The notes under the pieces: model-generated
Told to the model about the DNA's origin: nothing
Seen by the model: only the letters and a program-made list of their open reading frames with translations
Database searches by the model: none
DNA from: Xanthobacteraceae bacterium
Lineage (GTDB): Bacteria; Pseudomonadota; Alphaproteobacteria; Rhizobiales; Xanthobacteraceae
Assembly: GCA_022844205.1 (NCBI GenBank)
Contig: JALHMF010000012.1
Span: 1 to 58,379 of the forward strand
Direction of reading: 5' to 3'
DNA length: 58,379 nucleotides
Shown: piece after piece, positions 46,358 to 55,152 of the stretch
How positions within the stretch are numbered: position 1 is the stretch's first letter
How the letters are laid out: the number at the start of each line of letters is the position of its first letter
Made by a program: the position numbers and the translations under genes

Positions 46358-46594
46358 TTAGTTTCCTTCCTTTTGCTTTTTGGGTGAGGTTTCGCCGCCC
46401 GACTTCTGATCTTCGGACTTCGCCTGCGGAAGCTGAGTGCCGGTGACGGTGCCTGAGCCGGTGCCCTGCATCTCAGTCTTCGGAGCGGTTTCAGCGCCGG
46501 ACTTCTGATCCTGCGGTTTGGTCTGCGCCGAAGCAGCGCCGATGCTGGCGAGGAATGCGAGCGCGGTCGCGCCAGCCAAAAGTGTCTTGGTCAT
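46358..46594 (-). CDS. Small secreted protein with DQKSG repeats
   Basis: A 78-residue protein with a signal peptide (MTKTLLAGATALAF, cleaved near ASAQT) and a low-complexity mature part containing two DQKSG units followed by (A/G)ET(A/S)P. AGGAGG precedes the ATG at 46594; the longer in-frame start has no such site. It shares the DQKSG motif with the DUF1236 gene that follows 3 nt later. Function is unknown. Confidence 0.75.
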   Translation of the reverse strand: MTKTLLAGATALAFLASIGAASAQTKPQDQKSGAETAPKTEMQGTGSGTVTGTQLPQAKSEDQKSGGETSPKKQKEGN

Positions 46595-46757
46595 TGGTAT
46601 GCCTCCTTGTGAACGAATCTCCCCTTGGCGGGCGCATCGCGCACGCTTGTTCATGGAACTGCCGGTTGCCTTAATGGTTCCGGGAACTTCCAAAGCAGCC
46701 GAGAGAGCCGCTTGCGTCGGCTAGGAGCGGGTTCCGCGTCAGATTATATTCACGCGT

Positions 46758-47327
46758 ATGACCGATTCCGCCCTTCCGCTCTCACAGCCAGAGGTTCCCA
46801 AACTTCAGGAATTATTTTTCGCCTTCCTCGGCATTGCTGCTTCGGGATTTGGCGGCGTGCTTCCATTCGCGCGCCGGATGCTGGTCGAGCAACGGCGCTG
46901 GATGAACGAGGAAGAGTTCGCGGAGGCCTTCGCGCTCTGCCAGTTCCTGCCGGGACCGAACATCATCAATCTCTCGGTGATCGTCGGCTCGCGCTATCAC
47001 GGCGTGGCGGGCGCGCTCGCGGCGTTTCTCGGACTTGTCGGGTTTCCGACCTTGCTGATGATTTTCTGCGGCTATCTCTACGGCCTCTACGGCGAAGTAC
47101 CGGTTTTGCGCGACACGCTGGCGGGGCTCGCCGCGGGCGCGGCAGGATTGTTGATCGCGATGGCGGCAAAAATGATCGCTTCGCTGGTCAAGGCGGGGCG
47201 AGTGTCGCCGCTCACATTTGTTGTGATCGGATTCCTTGCCGTCGGCATCGCGCGCATTCCGCTTTACTGGGCGGTGCTCTTTCTGGCGCCGGTCAGCATC
47301 GCCTATTACTGGTGGAGACCGCGGTGA
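46758..47327 (+). CDS. chrA: Chromate transporter, first half (ChrA family)
   Basis: A 189-residue inner-membrane protein of the CHR family. Family motifs are FFAFLGIAASGFGG near the N-terminus and FALCQFLPGPNIINLSVIVG (the Q-x-LPGP-N signature). About five transmembrane segments. A TATATT-like -10 lies 8 nt before the ATG, so the message may be leaderless. The stop overlaps the next gene (GTGA). With its partner it would form a split short-chain transporter for chromate or a related oxyanion. Confidence 0.88.
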   Translation: MTDSALPLSQPEVPKLQELFFAFLGIAASGFGGVLPFARRMLVEQRRWMNEEEFAEAFALCQFLPGPNIINLSVIVGSRYHGVAGALAAFLGLVGFPTLLMIFCGYLYGLYGEVPVLRDTLAGLAAGAAGLLIAMAAKMIASLVKAGRVSPLTFVVIGFLAVGIARIPLYWAVLFLAPVSIAYYWWRPR

Positions 47328-47854
47328 AGCTGGAGTCCGCGCTCGCCACACTGGTTCTGAATCTCGCGCTGCTTTCGTTCATCACGGTGGGCGGGCTGCC
47401 TTCGATCATTCCCGAACTGCATCGCCTGATCGTGGAGAACAATGGCTGGCTGACCGGGCAGCAGTTCACCGATCTGTTCGCGATCTCGCAGGCGGCACCC
47501 GGGCCGAACATGCTGTTCGTGACGCTGGTCGGCTGGCAGATGGCGGGATGGAGCGGGGCCTTGCTGGCGACGGCCGCGATGGTAGGGCCGACCTGCGTCC
47601 TGACCTATTTCATGACGCGGCTCTGGGACCGCTTCAAGGATGCGCCCTGGCGGGTCGCGGTGCAGGCGGGGCTGATCCCGGTGACGGTCGGCTTTATCTC
47701 GGCGACCGCCTATCTCATCGCCCAGGCGGTCGACATCAGCGCGGTGGCGCTGGCACTCACTGCAGGCGTCGCGGCCTTCTCCTATTTCACGAATATCAAC
47801 CCGCTCTGGGCGCTGGCGGTGGCTGCGGCCATCGGCTTCGCAGGGCTGGTTTGA
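47324..47854 (+). CDS. Chromate transporter, second half (ChrA family)
   Basis: A 176-residue CHR-family half. LLSFITVGGLPSIIPELHRL and FAISQAAPGPNMLFVTLVGW (the QAAPGPN signature) are conserved, followed by four to five membrane helices. The start is GTG at 47324 inside the stop of the first half, so the two halves are translationally coupled. Short CHR proteins usually work as pairs with opposite membrane topology. Confidence 0.87.
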   Translation: MKLESALATLVLNLALLSFITVGGLPSIIPELHRLIVENNGWLTGQQFTDLFAISQAAPGPNMLFVTLVGWQMAGWSGALLATAAMVGPTCVLTYFMTRLWDRFKDAPWRVAVQAGLIPVTVGFISATAYLIAQAVDISAVALALTAGVAAFSYFTNINPLWALAVAAAIGFAGLV

Positions 47855-47894
47855 GCTTTCTGGCCACGCATCGGCGGCGATGCTAAGGGAAGCC

Positions 47895-48275
47895 ATGCTC
47901 GTGACGTTTCTCATCTTTGTCGGCGGCGGGATCGGCGCGGCCATGCGCCATGGCGTCAATGTGCTGTCCGCGTCGCTGTTTGGCCTGTCGTTTCCGTGGG
48001 GCACGTTCATTGTGAATGTTCTGGGATCCTTTTTGATCGGCGCGCTCGCCGCCTGGTTTGCCTTCAAGTCGGATGCGGCAGGCCAGAGCCTGCGGCTGTT
48101 TCTCGCCACCGGTATTCTCGGCGGCTTCACGACCTTCTCCGCGTTCTCGCTCGATTTCGCGCTGCTCGCCGAGCGCGGCGAGCTTGCGCAGGGGGCCGCC
48201 TATGTCGCGGGCTCGGTCGGGCTCTCGCTCGCCGCCGTATTCGCCGGTCTTTATCTCGTGCGCTCGCTTGGCTGA
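47895..48275 (+). CDS. crcB: Fluoride ion channel CrcB/Fluc
   Basis: A 126-residue four-helix membrane protein that exports fluoride as a dimer. GGGIGAAMRHGVN, then GTFIVNVLGSFLIGAL and GGFTTFSAFSLDFA are the family motifs (the conserved Asn and the FTTFSAF stretch are present). AAGGGA precedes the ATG at 47895; an ATG at 47880 is a less likely start. No fluoride riboswitch is visible upstream. Confidence 0.93.
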   Translation: MLVTFLIFVGGGIGAAMRHGVNVLSASLFGLSFPWGTFIVNVLGSFLIGALAAWFAFKSDAAGQSLRLFLATGILGGFTTFSAFSLDFALLAERGELAQGAAYVAGSVGLSLAAVFAGLYLVRSLG

Positions 48276-48278
48276 ATC

Positions 48279-49334
48279 ATGGGCGTCATCACGCTGAAAG
48301 TCGTCGATGACGAAGAGGGGATGCGGCTCGACCGCTGGTTCAAGGCGCATTATCCGTCGCTCGCCTTCGGGCATCTGCAAAAATTGCTGCGCAGCGGACA
48401 GGTGCGCGTCGACGGCGGCCGGGTAAAGACCAACACGCGGCTCAGCGCCGGCCAGAGCGTGCGCGTGCCGCCGCTCACGCGATCGCAGCCGCGGCCGGAT
48501 GAAAAACCGGCGCGGGCGGAACGCGGACGCGATCGCGGCGAAGACAATGAACGCTTTGAGCGCGTGCCTGCGAAGAAATCCAGCAAGAACCCCGACGCGG
48601 ATTTCCTGAAATCCATCACGCTCTATGAAGACCGCGAAGTGCTGGTGCTGAACAAGCCGTTTGGACTGGCGGTGCAGGGCGGCTCCGGCACCGTGCGGCA
48701 TGTGGACGGAATCCTCGAAGCCTATCGCGACAAGGCGGGTGTAAAGCCGCGCCTGGTGCATCGCCTCGACAAGGACACCTCCGGCGTTCTCCTGGTCGCG
48801 AAGACGCGGCTTGCGGCATCGACCCTCGCCAAGACGTTTCGCTCTCGTGCCGCGCGCAAGATTTACTGGGCGCTCGTGGCCGGCGTGCCGAAGCCGAAGC
48901 AGGGGCGCATCTCCAGCTATCTCGCCAAGGGCACCGGCGCGGACGGCGAGAAAATGCAGATCGCGAAACACGGCGACAAGGATGCGAGCCACGCGCTCAC
49001 CTATTACGCGGTGGTCGATACCGCCGCGCAGAAGCTCGCATGGCTTTCGCTGAAACCGGTGACGGGGCGCACGCACCAGCTTCGCGCGCATTGCGAGGCG
49101 ATCGGGCATCCGATCGTGGGCGATCCGAAATACGCGAACATGGACTGGCCGCTTCCGGGAGGCTTGCAGAACCGGCTGCATCTGCTCGCACGGCGGCTCG
49201 TGATCCCGCACCCGAACGGCAAGGACACGATCGATGTCACAGCACCCCTGCCGCAGCACATGCAGCAGACCTGGAACCTGATCGGCTTCGATGCCTCGGG
49301 CTACGACCCGATTGAATCCGCGCCGGAGGACTAG
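48279..49334 (+). CDS. rluC: RluA-family 23S rRNA pseudouridine synthase (RluC-like)
   Basis: A 351-residue enzyme. An N-terminal S4 RNA-binding domain (residues about 14-70, RLDRWFKAHYPSLAFGHLQK) is linked by a charged region to the pseudouridine synthase domain with the catalytic HRLDKDTSG motif (about residue 164) and GRTHQLRAHCEAIGHPIVGD. RluC modifies 23S positions 955, 2504 and 2580 in E. coli; RluD or another RluA member is possible. The stop overlaps the next start by one base. Confidence 0.9.
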   Translation: MGVITLKVVDDEEGMRLDRWFKAHYPSLAFGHLQKLLRSGQVRVDGGRVKTNTRLSAGQSVRVPPLTRSQPRPDEKPARAERGRDRGEDNERFERVPAKKSSKNPDADFLKSITLYEDREVLVLNKPFGLAVQGGSGTVRHVDGILEAYRDKAGVKPRLVHRLDKDTSGVLLVAKTRLAASTLAKTFRSRAARKIYWALVAGVPKPKQGRISSYLAKGTGADGEKMQIAKHGDKDASHALTYYAVVDTAAQKLAWLSLKPVTGRTHQLRAHCEAIGHPIVGDPKYANMDWPLPGGLQNRLHLLARRLVIPHPNGKDTIDVTAPLPQHMQQTWNLIGFDASGYDPIESAPED

Positions 49335-50089
49335 TGTCCAAAGAGTCCGATGGCCCGATGCAGTCGGCGCAACGCGCGATGCGGCCAGTGCTGCCGAAGC
49401 GTTTCTATAAACAAGTCAGGATTGCCGAGCGGGACGGCGTCTTCGCGCTCGAACTCGACGGCCGCGTGGCGCGGACACCGGCGAAACGGCTGCTCGCCTT
49501 GCCGTCGCGTCCTTTGGGCGATGCGGTCGCGGCGGAATGGGCGGCGGTGACCGAAACCATCGATCCTGCGCGGATGCCGCTGACGCGGCTCGTCAACATC
49601 GCGATCGATCGGGTCGCGGACAATCCGGCGGATGTCATCGATGAAGTCGTCAACTATGCGGGCTCGGATCTGGTGTGTTACCGCGCGAGCGAGCCGGAAG
49701 GTCTGGTGGAAGCGCAGAATGCCGTCTGGAATCCGGTCCTCGATTGGGCGCACGATGTGCTCGGCGCGCGCTTCCAATTGAGCGAAGGCGTTCGCTATGT
49801 CGAGCAGGAAGCGGCGGCACTTGCCGCGGTTCGCGCCGATGCGGAGAAAATCTCACGGCCGTTTGCGCTCGCAGCCCTTGCCAGCGCCACCAATCTCACC
49901 GGCTCCGCGCTGATCCCGCTGGCGCTCGCCCGTGGCGCAATCTCCAGCGAGCAGGCATGGCAGGCCGCGCATGTGGACGAGGACTGGCAGATTTCGCAAT
50001 GGGGCGAAGACGACGATGCGAAGCTGCGGCGGGAATTTCGAAAGCTGGGATTTGAAGCGGCGGCGAGGGTATTTCAGTTGAGCCGCTGA
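49334..50089 (+). CDS. ATP12-family F1-ATPase assembly chaperone
   Basis: A 251-residue protein. RFYKQVRIAERDGVFALELDGR near the N-terminus is followed by PLGDAVAAEWAAVTETIDPA, RMPLTRLVNIAIDRV, SDLVCYRASEPEGLVEAQNA and WNPVLDWAHDVLGARF, the ATP12 signature. ATP12 helps assemble the alpha subunit of F1-ATPase in mitochondria; alphaproteobacteria carry the ancestor. The start is GTG, overlapping rluC, so the two are coupled. A dyad repeat follows. Confidence 0.92.
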   Translation: MSKESDGPMQSAQRAMRPVLPKRFYKQVRIAERDGVFALELDGRVARTPAKRLLALPSRPLGDAVAAEWAAVTETIDPARMPLTRLVNIAIDRVADNPADVIDEVVNYAGSDLVCYRASEPEGLVEAQNAVWNPVLDWAHDVLGARFQLSEGVRYVEQEAAALAAVRADAEKISRPFALAALASATNLTGSALIPLALARGAISSEQAWQAAHVDEDWQISQWGEDDDAKLRREFRKLGFEAAARVFQLSR

Positions 50090-50096
50090 CTCTTAT

Positions 50097-50216
50097 TTGT
50101 CATTCCGGGGCGCCGCGAAGCGGCGAACCCGGAATCCATAGTCCCAGCGGCCTCAATGAAACTCGGTGGCTATGGATTCCGGACTGCCTCGCTTCGCTCG
50201 GCATCCGGAATGACAA
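50097..50216. repeat. Nested dyad element between convergent genes
   Basis: TTGTCATTCCGG (50097-50108) and CCGGAATGACAA (50205-50216) are perfect outer arms. An inner pair (GGAATCCATAG with CTATGGATTCC) and GCCGCGAAGCGGC make smaller hairpins. It fills the gap between convergent ATP12 and TPR genes and may serve as a bidirectional terminator. Confidence 0.8.
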
Positions 50217-52103
50217 CTATCTTTTCTCCACCGCCGCCTGTGCGATCCGCTCGAACACATCGCGCCAGTCGCCGTGCTTCGTCTGGCGGAACAACCGCAT
50301 CGACGGATACCAGATCGAATCCTCGCGATCGAGCAGCCAGTACCAGTTCGGCGAGGGAGTGAGGGCGGTGAACGCGGGTTTGTTCAAGGCGCCCGCGAGA
50401 TGGGCCGCGAAAATGTCAGGCGCCACCACAAGATCGACGCTCTGAATGACCGCCGCCGCGTCCGACATGAAATCATGTTCCGTGTCGATTTGTTCGAGCG
50501 GCTTTTCGATCTTGTCGCGGAAAGCGCTCGCCGCGATTTCGTCGCCGCCGAATTCCTTGTGCAGCGAGATCAGCCGCACGCCGGGAATGCTGGCGAGCGG
50601 CGCGAAATCCGCGAGCACGGGTGCCCGCGTGCCGGCCACGCGAAGCCTCGGCGGGTCCTGCCAGGCGATCCCGATTTTCAGGCCTTCGGTCCCGATCAGC
50701 TTTGCAAAGCGCTCCAGCCGCGCCGGCTCCACCGACAGATACGGCACATCCGCCGGCACGCGCGCGGTGCCGAAGCCGCCGGCGGCGGGCGCGCTCATCA
50801 GCGGGAAGTAGCGGATGAAGGCCGGGTCGTTCTCCAGCCGGTAGGGAGCGGCGACGGCGTTCTCGATCCCTTCGGCCGAACCGAAGAGTTTTGCGAGTTC
50901 GGGTACGGTGACGAGGGTGATGCGCGGCGCGGTGCCCTTGAAGAATTTCGGAAAACGCGCACCGAGGATCATCTCGCCGGCGCTGCCTTCCGAAAGCAGC
51001 AGAAGCTGCTCGCGCTTCAGCGGCGTGCCATCCCAGTATTTGGAGTGGCGCGGAACGGCAGGCGCATCGGCTGTGAACAGGCGGCGTTCGTAATTCGCCC
51101 AGGCCTTGTCCCATTCGCCCTGCAGCAACTGGAGACGTGAAAGCGCAAACGCGAGTTCGTTGCTGTCCGGATCGATCGACACCGCCTGATCGGCGTCGGC
51201 GCGCGCGGCGGCGATATTGCCTTCCGCGAAATGCACGGCCGAGCGGGCATGCAGGATTCCCGCCGACTTCGGGAGCAGCTTCTGCGCGGCATCGAGCGCG
51301 GCGAGCGCATCATTGTTACGGTTGAGTGCCAGCAGCGTCAGCCCTTTCAGGCGCAGCGCATCGGCATTGTTTGCATCGAGGGAAAGAGCCGTCTCGCTGA
51401 CGGCTAGCGCCTCTTGCAGCTTGCCCGTCTGCAAAAGCGCGAAGCCGCGGCGGGTGTGGTTGCCCGAGGACGGAACGAGAGCGAGCGCCCGCTCATGGGC
51501 GGCAAGCGATTCTTCCGCGCGGCCGAGATTGCCAAGCGTGATCCCGCGCTCGGTGTGAAATTCCGCGATCCCGTTGTCGAGAGCGATGGCCCGCTCCACG
51601 GCGGCAAGCGCTTCCTCGCCACGGCCCATCGCGGCCAGCGCGCGGGCGCGGTTCGCATGCGCGAGCGCCAGATCCGGTTCGATCGCGAGCGCGCGCTCGA
51701 TGCTCGCCAGCGCCTTGTCGAATTCCTTCATGCCGTGGTAGGCGACGCCGCGATTGAGCCAGCCGAAGGAATTCCGGTCGTCCGCGCCGAGCGCCTGATC
51801 GTAGAGCTTGATCGCCTCGCGGAAGCGGCCGAGCGCGGAAAGCGCATCCGCCTTGTTCGCGAGCGCGTCGGCGAAATTTGGCGCTGCCGAAATCGCGCGG
51901 TCGAAACAGGGAAGGGCTTCCAATGGTTTGCCTAGGCGCTCCAGCGCCATGCCCATGAAGTTGTGGGCGGCGGCATTCTGCGGCTCGGCGGCGATAATCT
52001 GTTTGAAGAGTTCGATGCCTTCGGCAAAGCGGCCTTCACGGCAGAGCGCGCGCGCGGATTGAAGCTGCTCGGCCGAACGCGATGCGGGGTTGGTCTCGGA
52101 CAT
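50217..52103 (-). CDS. TPR protein with C-terminal glycosyltransferase-like domain
   Basis: A 628-residue protein. About ten tetratricopeptide repeats cover residues 10 to about 345 (for example AEPQNAAAHNFMGMALERLG and IEPDLALAHANRARALAAMG). The C-terminal 260 residues (LLLLSEGSAGEMILGARFPK, then LKIGIAWQDPP, VRLISLHKEFGGDE and VDLVVAPDIFAAHLAGALNK) resemble the GT9/GT41-like domain found after TPRs in many alphaproteobacteria; the usual catalytic residues cannot be confirmed by eye. It follows a methyltransferase gene by 39 nt on the same strand and may work with it on a glycan or a surface protein. Confidence 0.82.
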   Translation of the reverse strand: MSETNPASRSAEQLQSARALCREGRFAEGIELFKQIIAAEPQNAAAHNFMGMALERLGKPLEALPCFDRAISAAPNFADALANKADALSALGRFREAIKLYDQALGADDRNSFGWLNRGVAYHGMKEFDKALASIERALAIEPDLALAHANRARALAAMGRGEEALAAVERAIALDNGIAEFHTERGITLGNLGRAEESLAAHERALALVPSSGNHTRRGFALLQTGKLQEALAVSETALSLDANNADALRLKGLTLLALNRNNDALAALDAAQKLLPKSAGILHARSAVHFAEGNIAAARADADQAVSIDPDSNELAFALSRLQLLQGEWDKAWANYERRLFTADAPAVPRHSKYWDGTPLKREQLLLLSEGSAGEMILGARFPKFFKGTAPRITLVTVPELAKLFGSAEGIENAVAAPYRLENDPAFIRYFPLMSAPAAGGFGTARVPADVPYLSVEPARLERFAKLIGTEGLKIGIAWQDPPRLRVAGTRAPVLADFAPLASIPGVRLISLHKEFGGDEIAASAFRDKIEKPLEQIDTEHDFMSDAAAVIQSVDLVVAPDIFAAHLAGALNKPAFTALTPSPNWYWLLDREDSIWYPSMRLFRQTKHGDWRDVFERIAQAAVEKR

Positions 52104-52142
52104 TCGATCAAGCCGTCTGTAAGAGGAATTGGCCCAAGCGGC

Positions 52143-53825
52143 TCAGGCGCCGCGTTTCTGGACCCAGAAATTGTACATGCTGGCAAAGGTATCGGGGTTC
52201 TTCTGTTCGAACTCGTGCCAGCGAGTCAAGTCGGCGTAATGCCCCGGTTCGGAGAAGAGTTTTGCGAAATCCGGGCCTACATTGATGGTGCTCTCGAAAC
52301 CAAGAAACGACAGGCCGTTCGCGCTCAGGAAGTTCGCGATGCGCGGAAGGGTGAAGCGCTGCTCGTGAACATGAAACAGGAGATCGCGGCATTCGCTCAG
52401 GCTGTAGAAATCCGGCGCCTGCAGGATGCTTTTCAGTTTCGGATCGGCGCCGCCGATGATCTCCTGCCGGAATTTGCGGATCGCGCTTGCGGTGGAGCGA
52501 TAGTTCTTCGCGGCGATTACGTTCCGCGCCGCGACGATATCCCTGCGGGCAAGCTCGCTATAGAGACCGATTGCCATCAAGCCTGACGGCCTCAGCAGCG
52601 ACACGAGCTTGCGCCAGCCCGCTTCGGGATTTTCCATGTGGTGCAGCACGCCGGTCGAGACGATCAGGTCGAAACTCGCTTCGGGCAGGTTCAGCTTGAG
52701 AATGTCGGCCTGCGCGAATTCGACGTTTTGTAGTCCGAGTTCGATAGCCTTGCTTTTTGCGTAGGCGAGGCTGGCCAGGCTGAGGTCGATGGCAAGCGTC
52801 CTCGCGCGCGGGTAGGCGGAATATTCCGGCACCTGCTGTCCGGTGCCGCAACCGGCGATTAGCACATTGAATGCGCCGCCATTGTCTTCGCTTTGAATGT
52901 CCGCGTGCGGAAATTTCGCGCGCAGCTCGGAAATAATATCCCGTTGCCCGGCGCGCGACGGCACCTGCGTCCAGCGCGGATAAGGGTTTTCCTCATATTG
53001 CTCGCGTACTGCGACGGAAACCCTGTCGTTGATCCCGGTCAGGCGGGGAATTGTCTCGCGGAATGAATCGACGGTTTCAGGCTCAACGATCTGCTGCTTG
53101 ATCAGCGTCTGCACGGCGGCCGGCCAGCCTTCGCGCGCGACCGGCGGCGAGATTTCATCAAGAGGCTGATAGGAAGCAGCGACCGCGATCCAGAGCGGCG
53201 CCAGTGCCTGCTTCTGCGAAGCCTTCAGGAGACGCAGCAGCCTGTCGAAGGATGCCTTCTCCTCCCTTTCGGCGCGCCAGACATATTCATTGATGGAACA
53301 CTGTTGCGCGAGCGCGCTTGCGAACGTCAGCAGATCGTCCGGCGGAGGTTTGGAAGGATCAAGCCTGAGCGATTGTTCGAGGATCGCCCGGCGGATCGTG
53401 GTGAGAAACTTTTCGAGATCGAGATCGGAAACGAATGAAGATTGGAGCGCGGCCCGCAGCAGCGCATCGTCGTAAAGCCCGACGAGCGGGGCGGCGAGCG
53501 CGAATTCCTCCATCGATACCGGCTTTGGCCAGGCCCAGACCGCGCGCTCCATGAAGGGCCGCGCGGGTCCTGCCTTGATCAGTATCGCCGTTGCATTGAA
53601 CAGCAGCCGCGGCGAAATCCATGCCTCCGAGAGCACGCGCGCAAGCAGCGCCCGCATGTCCGGCGTGTTGGAGATCGTGCCGGCGCGCAGCAATGCGCGC
53701 GCAAACGCGGTCTTCGTTTCGCCGGTTTCCGCGGCTTTCAGCGCCGTTGTGGCGTTGGCCAGCGCGCGGAGCGGATTGTTGTCGGAGGACTGCACGGGCC
53801 CGTTCATCGGGGCGGAATTGGCCAT
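52143..53825 (-). CDS. SAM-dependent methyltransferase with helical N-terminal domain
   Basis: A 560-residue protein. The first 270 residues are helical and of unknown type; a VREQYEENPYPRWTQVPSRA motif marks the start of the second part, and the class I fold follows with NVLIAGCGTGQQVPEYSAYP (SAM site, about residue 325), TLAIDLSLASLAYA, AQADILKLNLPEASFDLIVS and TGVLHHMENPEAGWRKLV. The YEENPYPRW motif is typical of TPR-linked methyltransferases. The substrate is unknown. I chose ATG 53825; longer starts run into an inverted repeat. Confidence 0.85.
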   Translation of the reverse strand: MANSAPMNGPVQSSDNNPLRALANATTALKAAETGETKTAFARALLRAGTISNTPDMRALLARVLSEAWISPRLLFNATAILIKAGPARPFMERAVWAWPKPVSMEEFALAAPLVGLYDDALLRAALQSSFVSDLDLEKFLTTIRRAILEQSLRLDPSKPPPDDLLTFASALAQQCSINEYVWRAEREEKASFDRLLRLLKASQKQALAPLWIAVAASYQPLDEISPPVAREGWPAAVQTLIKQQIVEPETVDSFRETIPRLTGINDRVSVAVREQYEENPYPRWTQVPSRAGQRDIISELRAKFPHADIQSEDNGGAFNVLIAGCGTGQQVPEYSAYPRARTLAIDLSLASLAYAKSKAIELGLQNVEFAQADILKLNLPEASFDLIVSTGVLHHMENPEAGWRKLVSLLRPSGLMAIGLYSELARRDIVAARNVIAAKNYRSTASAIRKFRQEIIGGADPKLKSILQAPDFYSLSECRDLLFHVHEQRFTLPRIANFLSANGLSFLGFESTINVGPDFAKLFSEPGHYADLTRWHEFEQKNPDTFASMYNFWVQKRGA

Positions 53826-53847
53826 GGCTGGGAAGCTCGCGCAAGTC

Positions 53848-54015
53848 TTCATCCGCCTCATCCAGAGGAGCCGCGCGAAGCGCGGCGTCTCGAAGGATGA
53901 AGGCGGCCACTGATCTCGGGTTTACCCGAGATCAGGATGAATCTTGCGCAAGTCGGCTATAGCCGACTTGCGATGCTTCGAGACGCGCCGCTTTGCGGCG
54001 CTCCTCAGCATGAGG
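53848..54015. repeat. Cluster of four palindromes between panE-like and methyltransferase genes
   Basis: It contains CCGCGCGAAGCGCGG (53871-53885), an 11-bp stem CTGATCTCGGG/CCCGAGATCAG around TTTA (53910-53935), a perfect 26-bp dyad with no central gap (53947-53972) and a GATGCTTCGAGACG / GCTCCTCAGCATGAGG pair (53972-54015). Parts match the element at 55153-55256. No T runs follow the stems. Confidence 0.8.
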
Positions 54016-54021
54016 TTTGGA

Positions 54022-55044
54022 TCAATCGATCGCTTCTTCTTCCGGCGCGATCACCTGGTCGGGGAATGTCGGATAGACCTTGGCGACCCGGCCCATCTGC
54101 TGCACGAGTGCCAGCACCGCGTCGATGTGCGGGGTCTCCAGCTCGACCAGCCGGCCAAGCTCCTGCACCGAGGTCAAGAGCGCGTCGATCTCCAGCGGGC
54201 GTCCCTTGTCGAGGTCCTGCAGCATGGAAGTGCGATGCGCGCCGACCTTGGCCGCGCCATCGATGCGGCGGTCGACATCGACGCGGAAATGCACGCCGAT
54301 GCGGCGGCCGATGCGCTCGGCTTCCAGCATCATATGCCTGGAGAGATTGCGGGTGCCCGGATCGGTCGCGACCACATCGAGCGTCGCGCGGGTCAGCGCC
54401 GAGATCGGGTTGAAGCAGAGATTGCCCCAGAGCTTCAGCCAGATGTCGTTGCGGATTTCAGGCATCACCGGCGCCTTGAAGCCGGCCTTGTTCATGATGT
54501 CGGAGAGTTTCTGCACGCGCTCGGTGGTCTTGCGCGTCGGCTCGCCAAGCCCGAACTTGTCGCCGGAAATATGCTTCACGACGCCCGGCGCGGAAATCTC
54601 GGTCGCGGGATAAACCGTGCAGCCGATCACGCGCTCCGGCCCGATCGCGTCCCACTGGCGGCCGCCCGGATCGACGCTCTCGATGCGGCGGTTCGCGTAC
54701 TGGCCCTCGAAACCATAGAAGTACCACCAGGGCAGGCCGTTCTGCGCCGTCACCACGGCGGTATCCTTTCCAAGCAGCGGCTTCATCTGCTCCGCCACTT
54801 CCCATGCCTGATGCGCCTTCAGGGCGACGATGACGTAATCCTGCGGGCCGAGGGATTTGGGATCGTCGGTCGCGTGCATCTGCGCCACCTTCTCTTCTTT
54901 ATTGATGAGAAGCTTCAGTCCGTTCTGCTTGATGGCGGCAAGGTGCGCGCCGCGGGCGATGAGCGATACGTCGGCACCGGCGAGCTTCAGCAGCACGCCC
55001 ATATAGCCGCCGATGGCGCCGGCACCGTAGATGCAGATTTTCAT
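54022..55044 (-). CDS. 2-dehydropantoate 2-reductase-like protein (ApbA/PanE family)
   Basis: A 340-residue NADPH-dependent reductase fold. MKICIYGAGAIGGYMGVLLK is the dinucleotide-binding start; YVIVALKAHQAWEVAEQMKP, VVTAQNGLPWWYFYGFEGQY and WLKLWGNLCFNPISALTRAT (catalytic-helix Lys) follow. Typical PanE is about 300 residues and reduces ketopantoate in the pantothenate pathway; this is longer, and in alphaproteobacteria such genes often act on other 2-oxo acids. It is divergent from the carboxylase gene across a repeat. Confidence 0.85.
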   Translation of the reverse strand: MKICIYGAGAIGGYMGVLLKLAGADVSLIARGAHLAAIKQNGLKLLINKEEKVAQMHATDDPKSLGPQDYVIVALKAHQAWEVAEQMKPLLGKDTAVVTAQNGLPWWYFYGFEGQYANRRIESVDPGGRQWDAIGPERVIGCTVYPATEISAPGVVKHISGDKFGLGEPTRKTTERVQKLSDIMNKAGFKAPVMPEIRNDIWLKLWGNLCFNPISALTRATLDVVATDPGTRNLSRHMMLEAERIGRRIGVHFRVDVDRRIDGAAKVGAHRTSMLQDLDKGRPLEIDALLTSVQELGRLVELETPHIDAVLALVQQMGRVAKVYPTFPDQVIAPEEEAID

Positions 55045-55152
55045 GCTCGTCCCTTCGTTCCGGGATCAGCCTATGACAGTTTTGGTGCGATGCAAAAACT
55101 GGCCAAAAGGTCGCGAAATTTACAGGTTTTACAAGGTTCACAACGGCCACAC

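Noticed and set aside
47855-47894. Fluoride riboswitch upstream of crcB
   Set aside because: The gap is only about 40 nt, and the conserved riboswitch start and pseudoknot sequences are not there.
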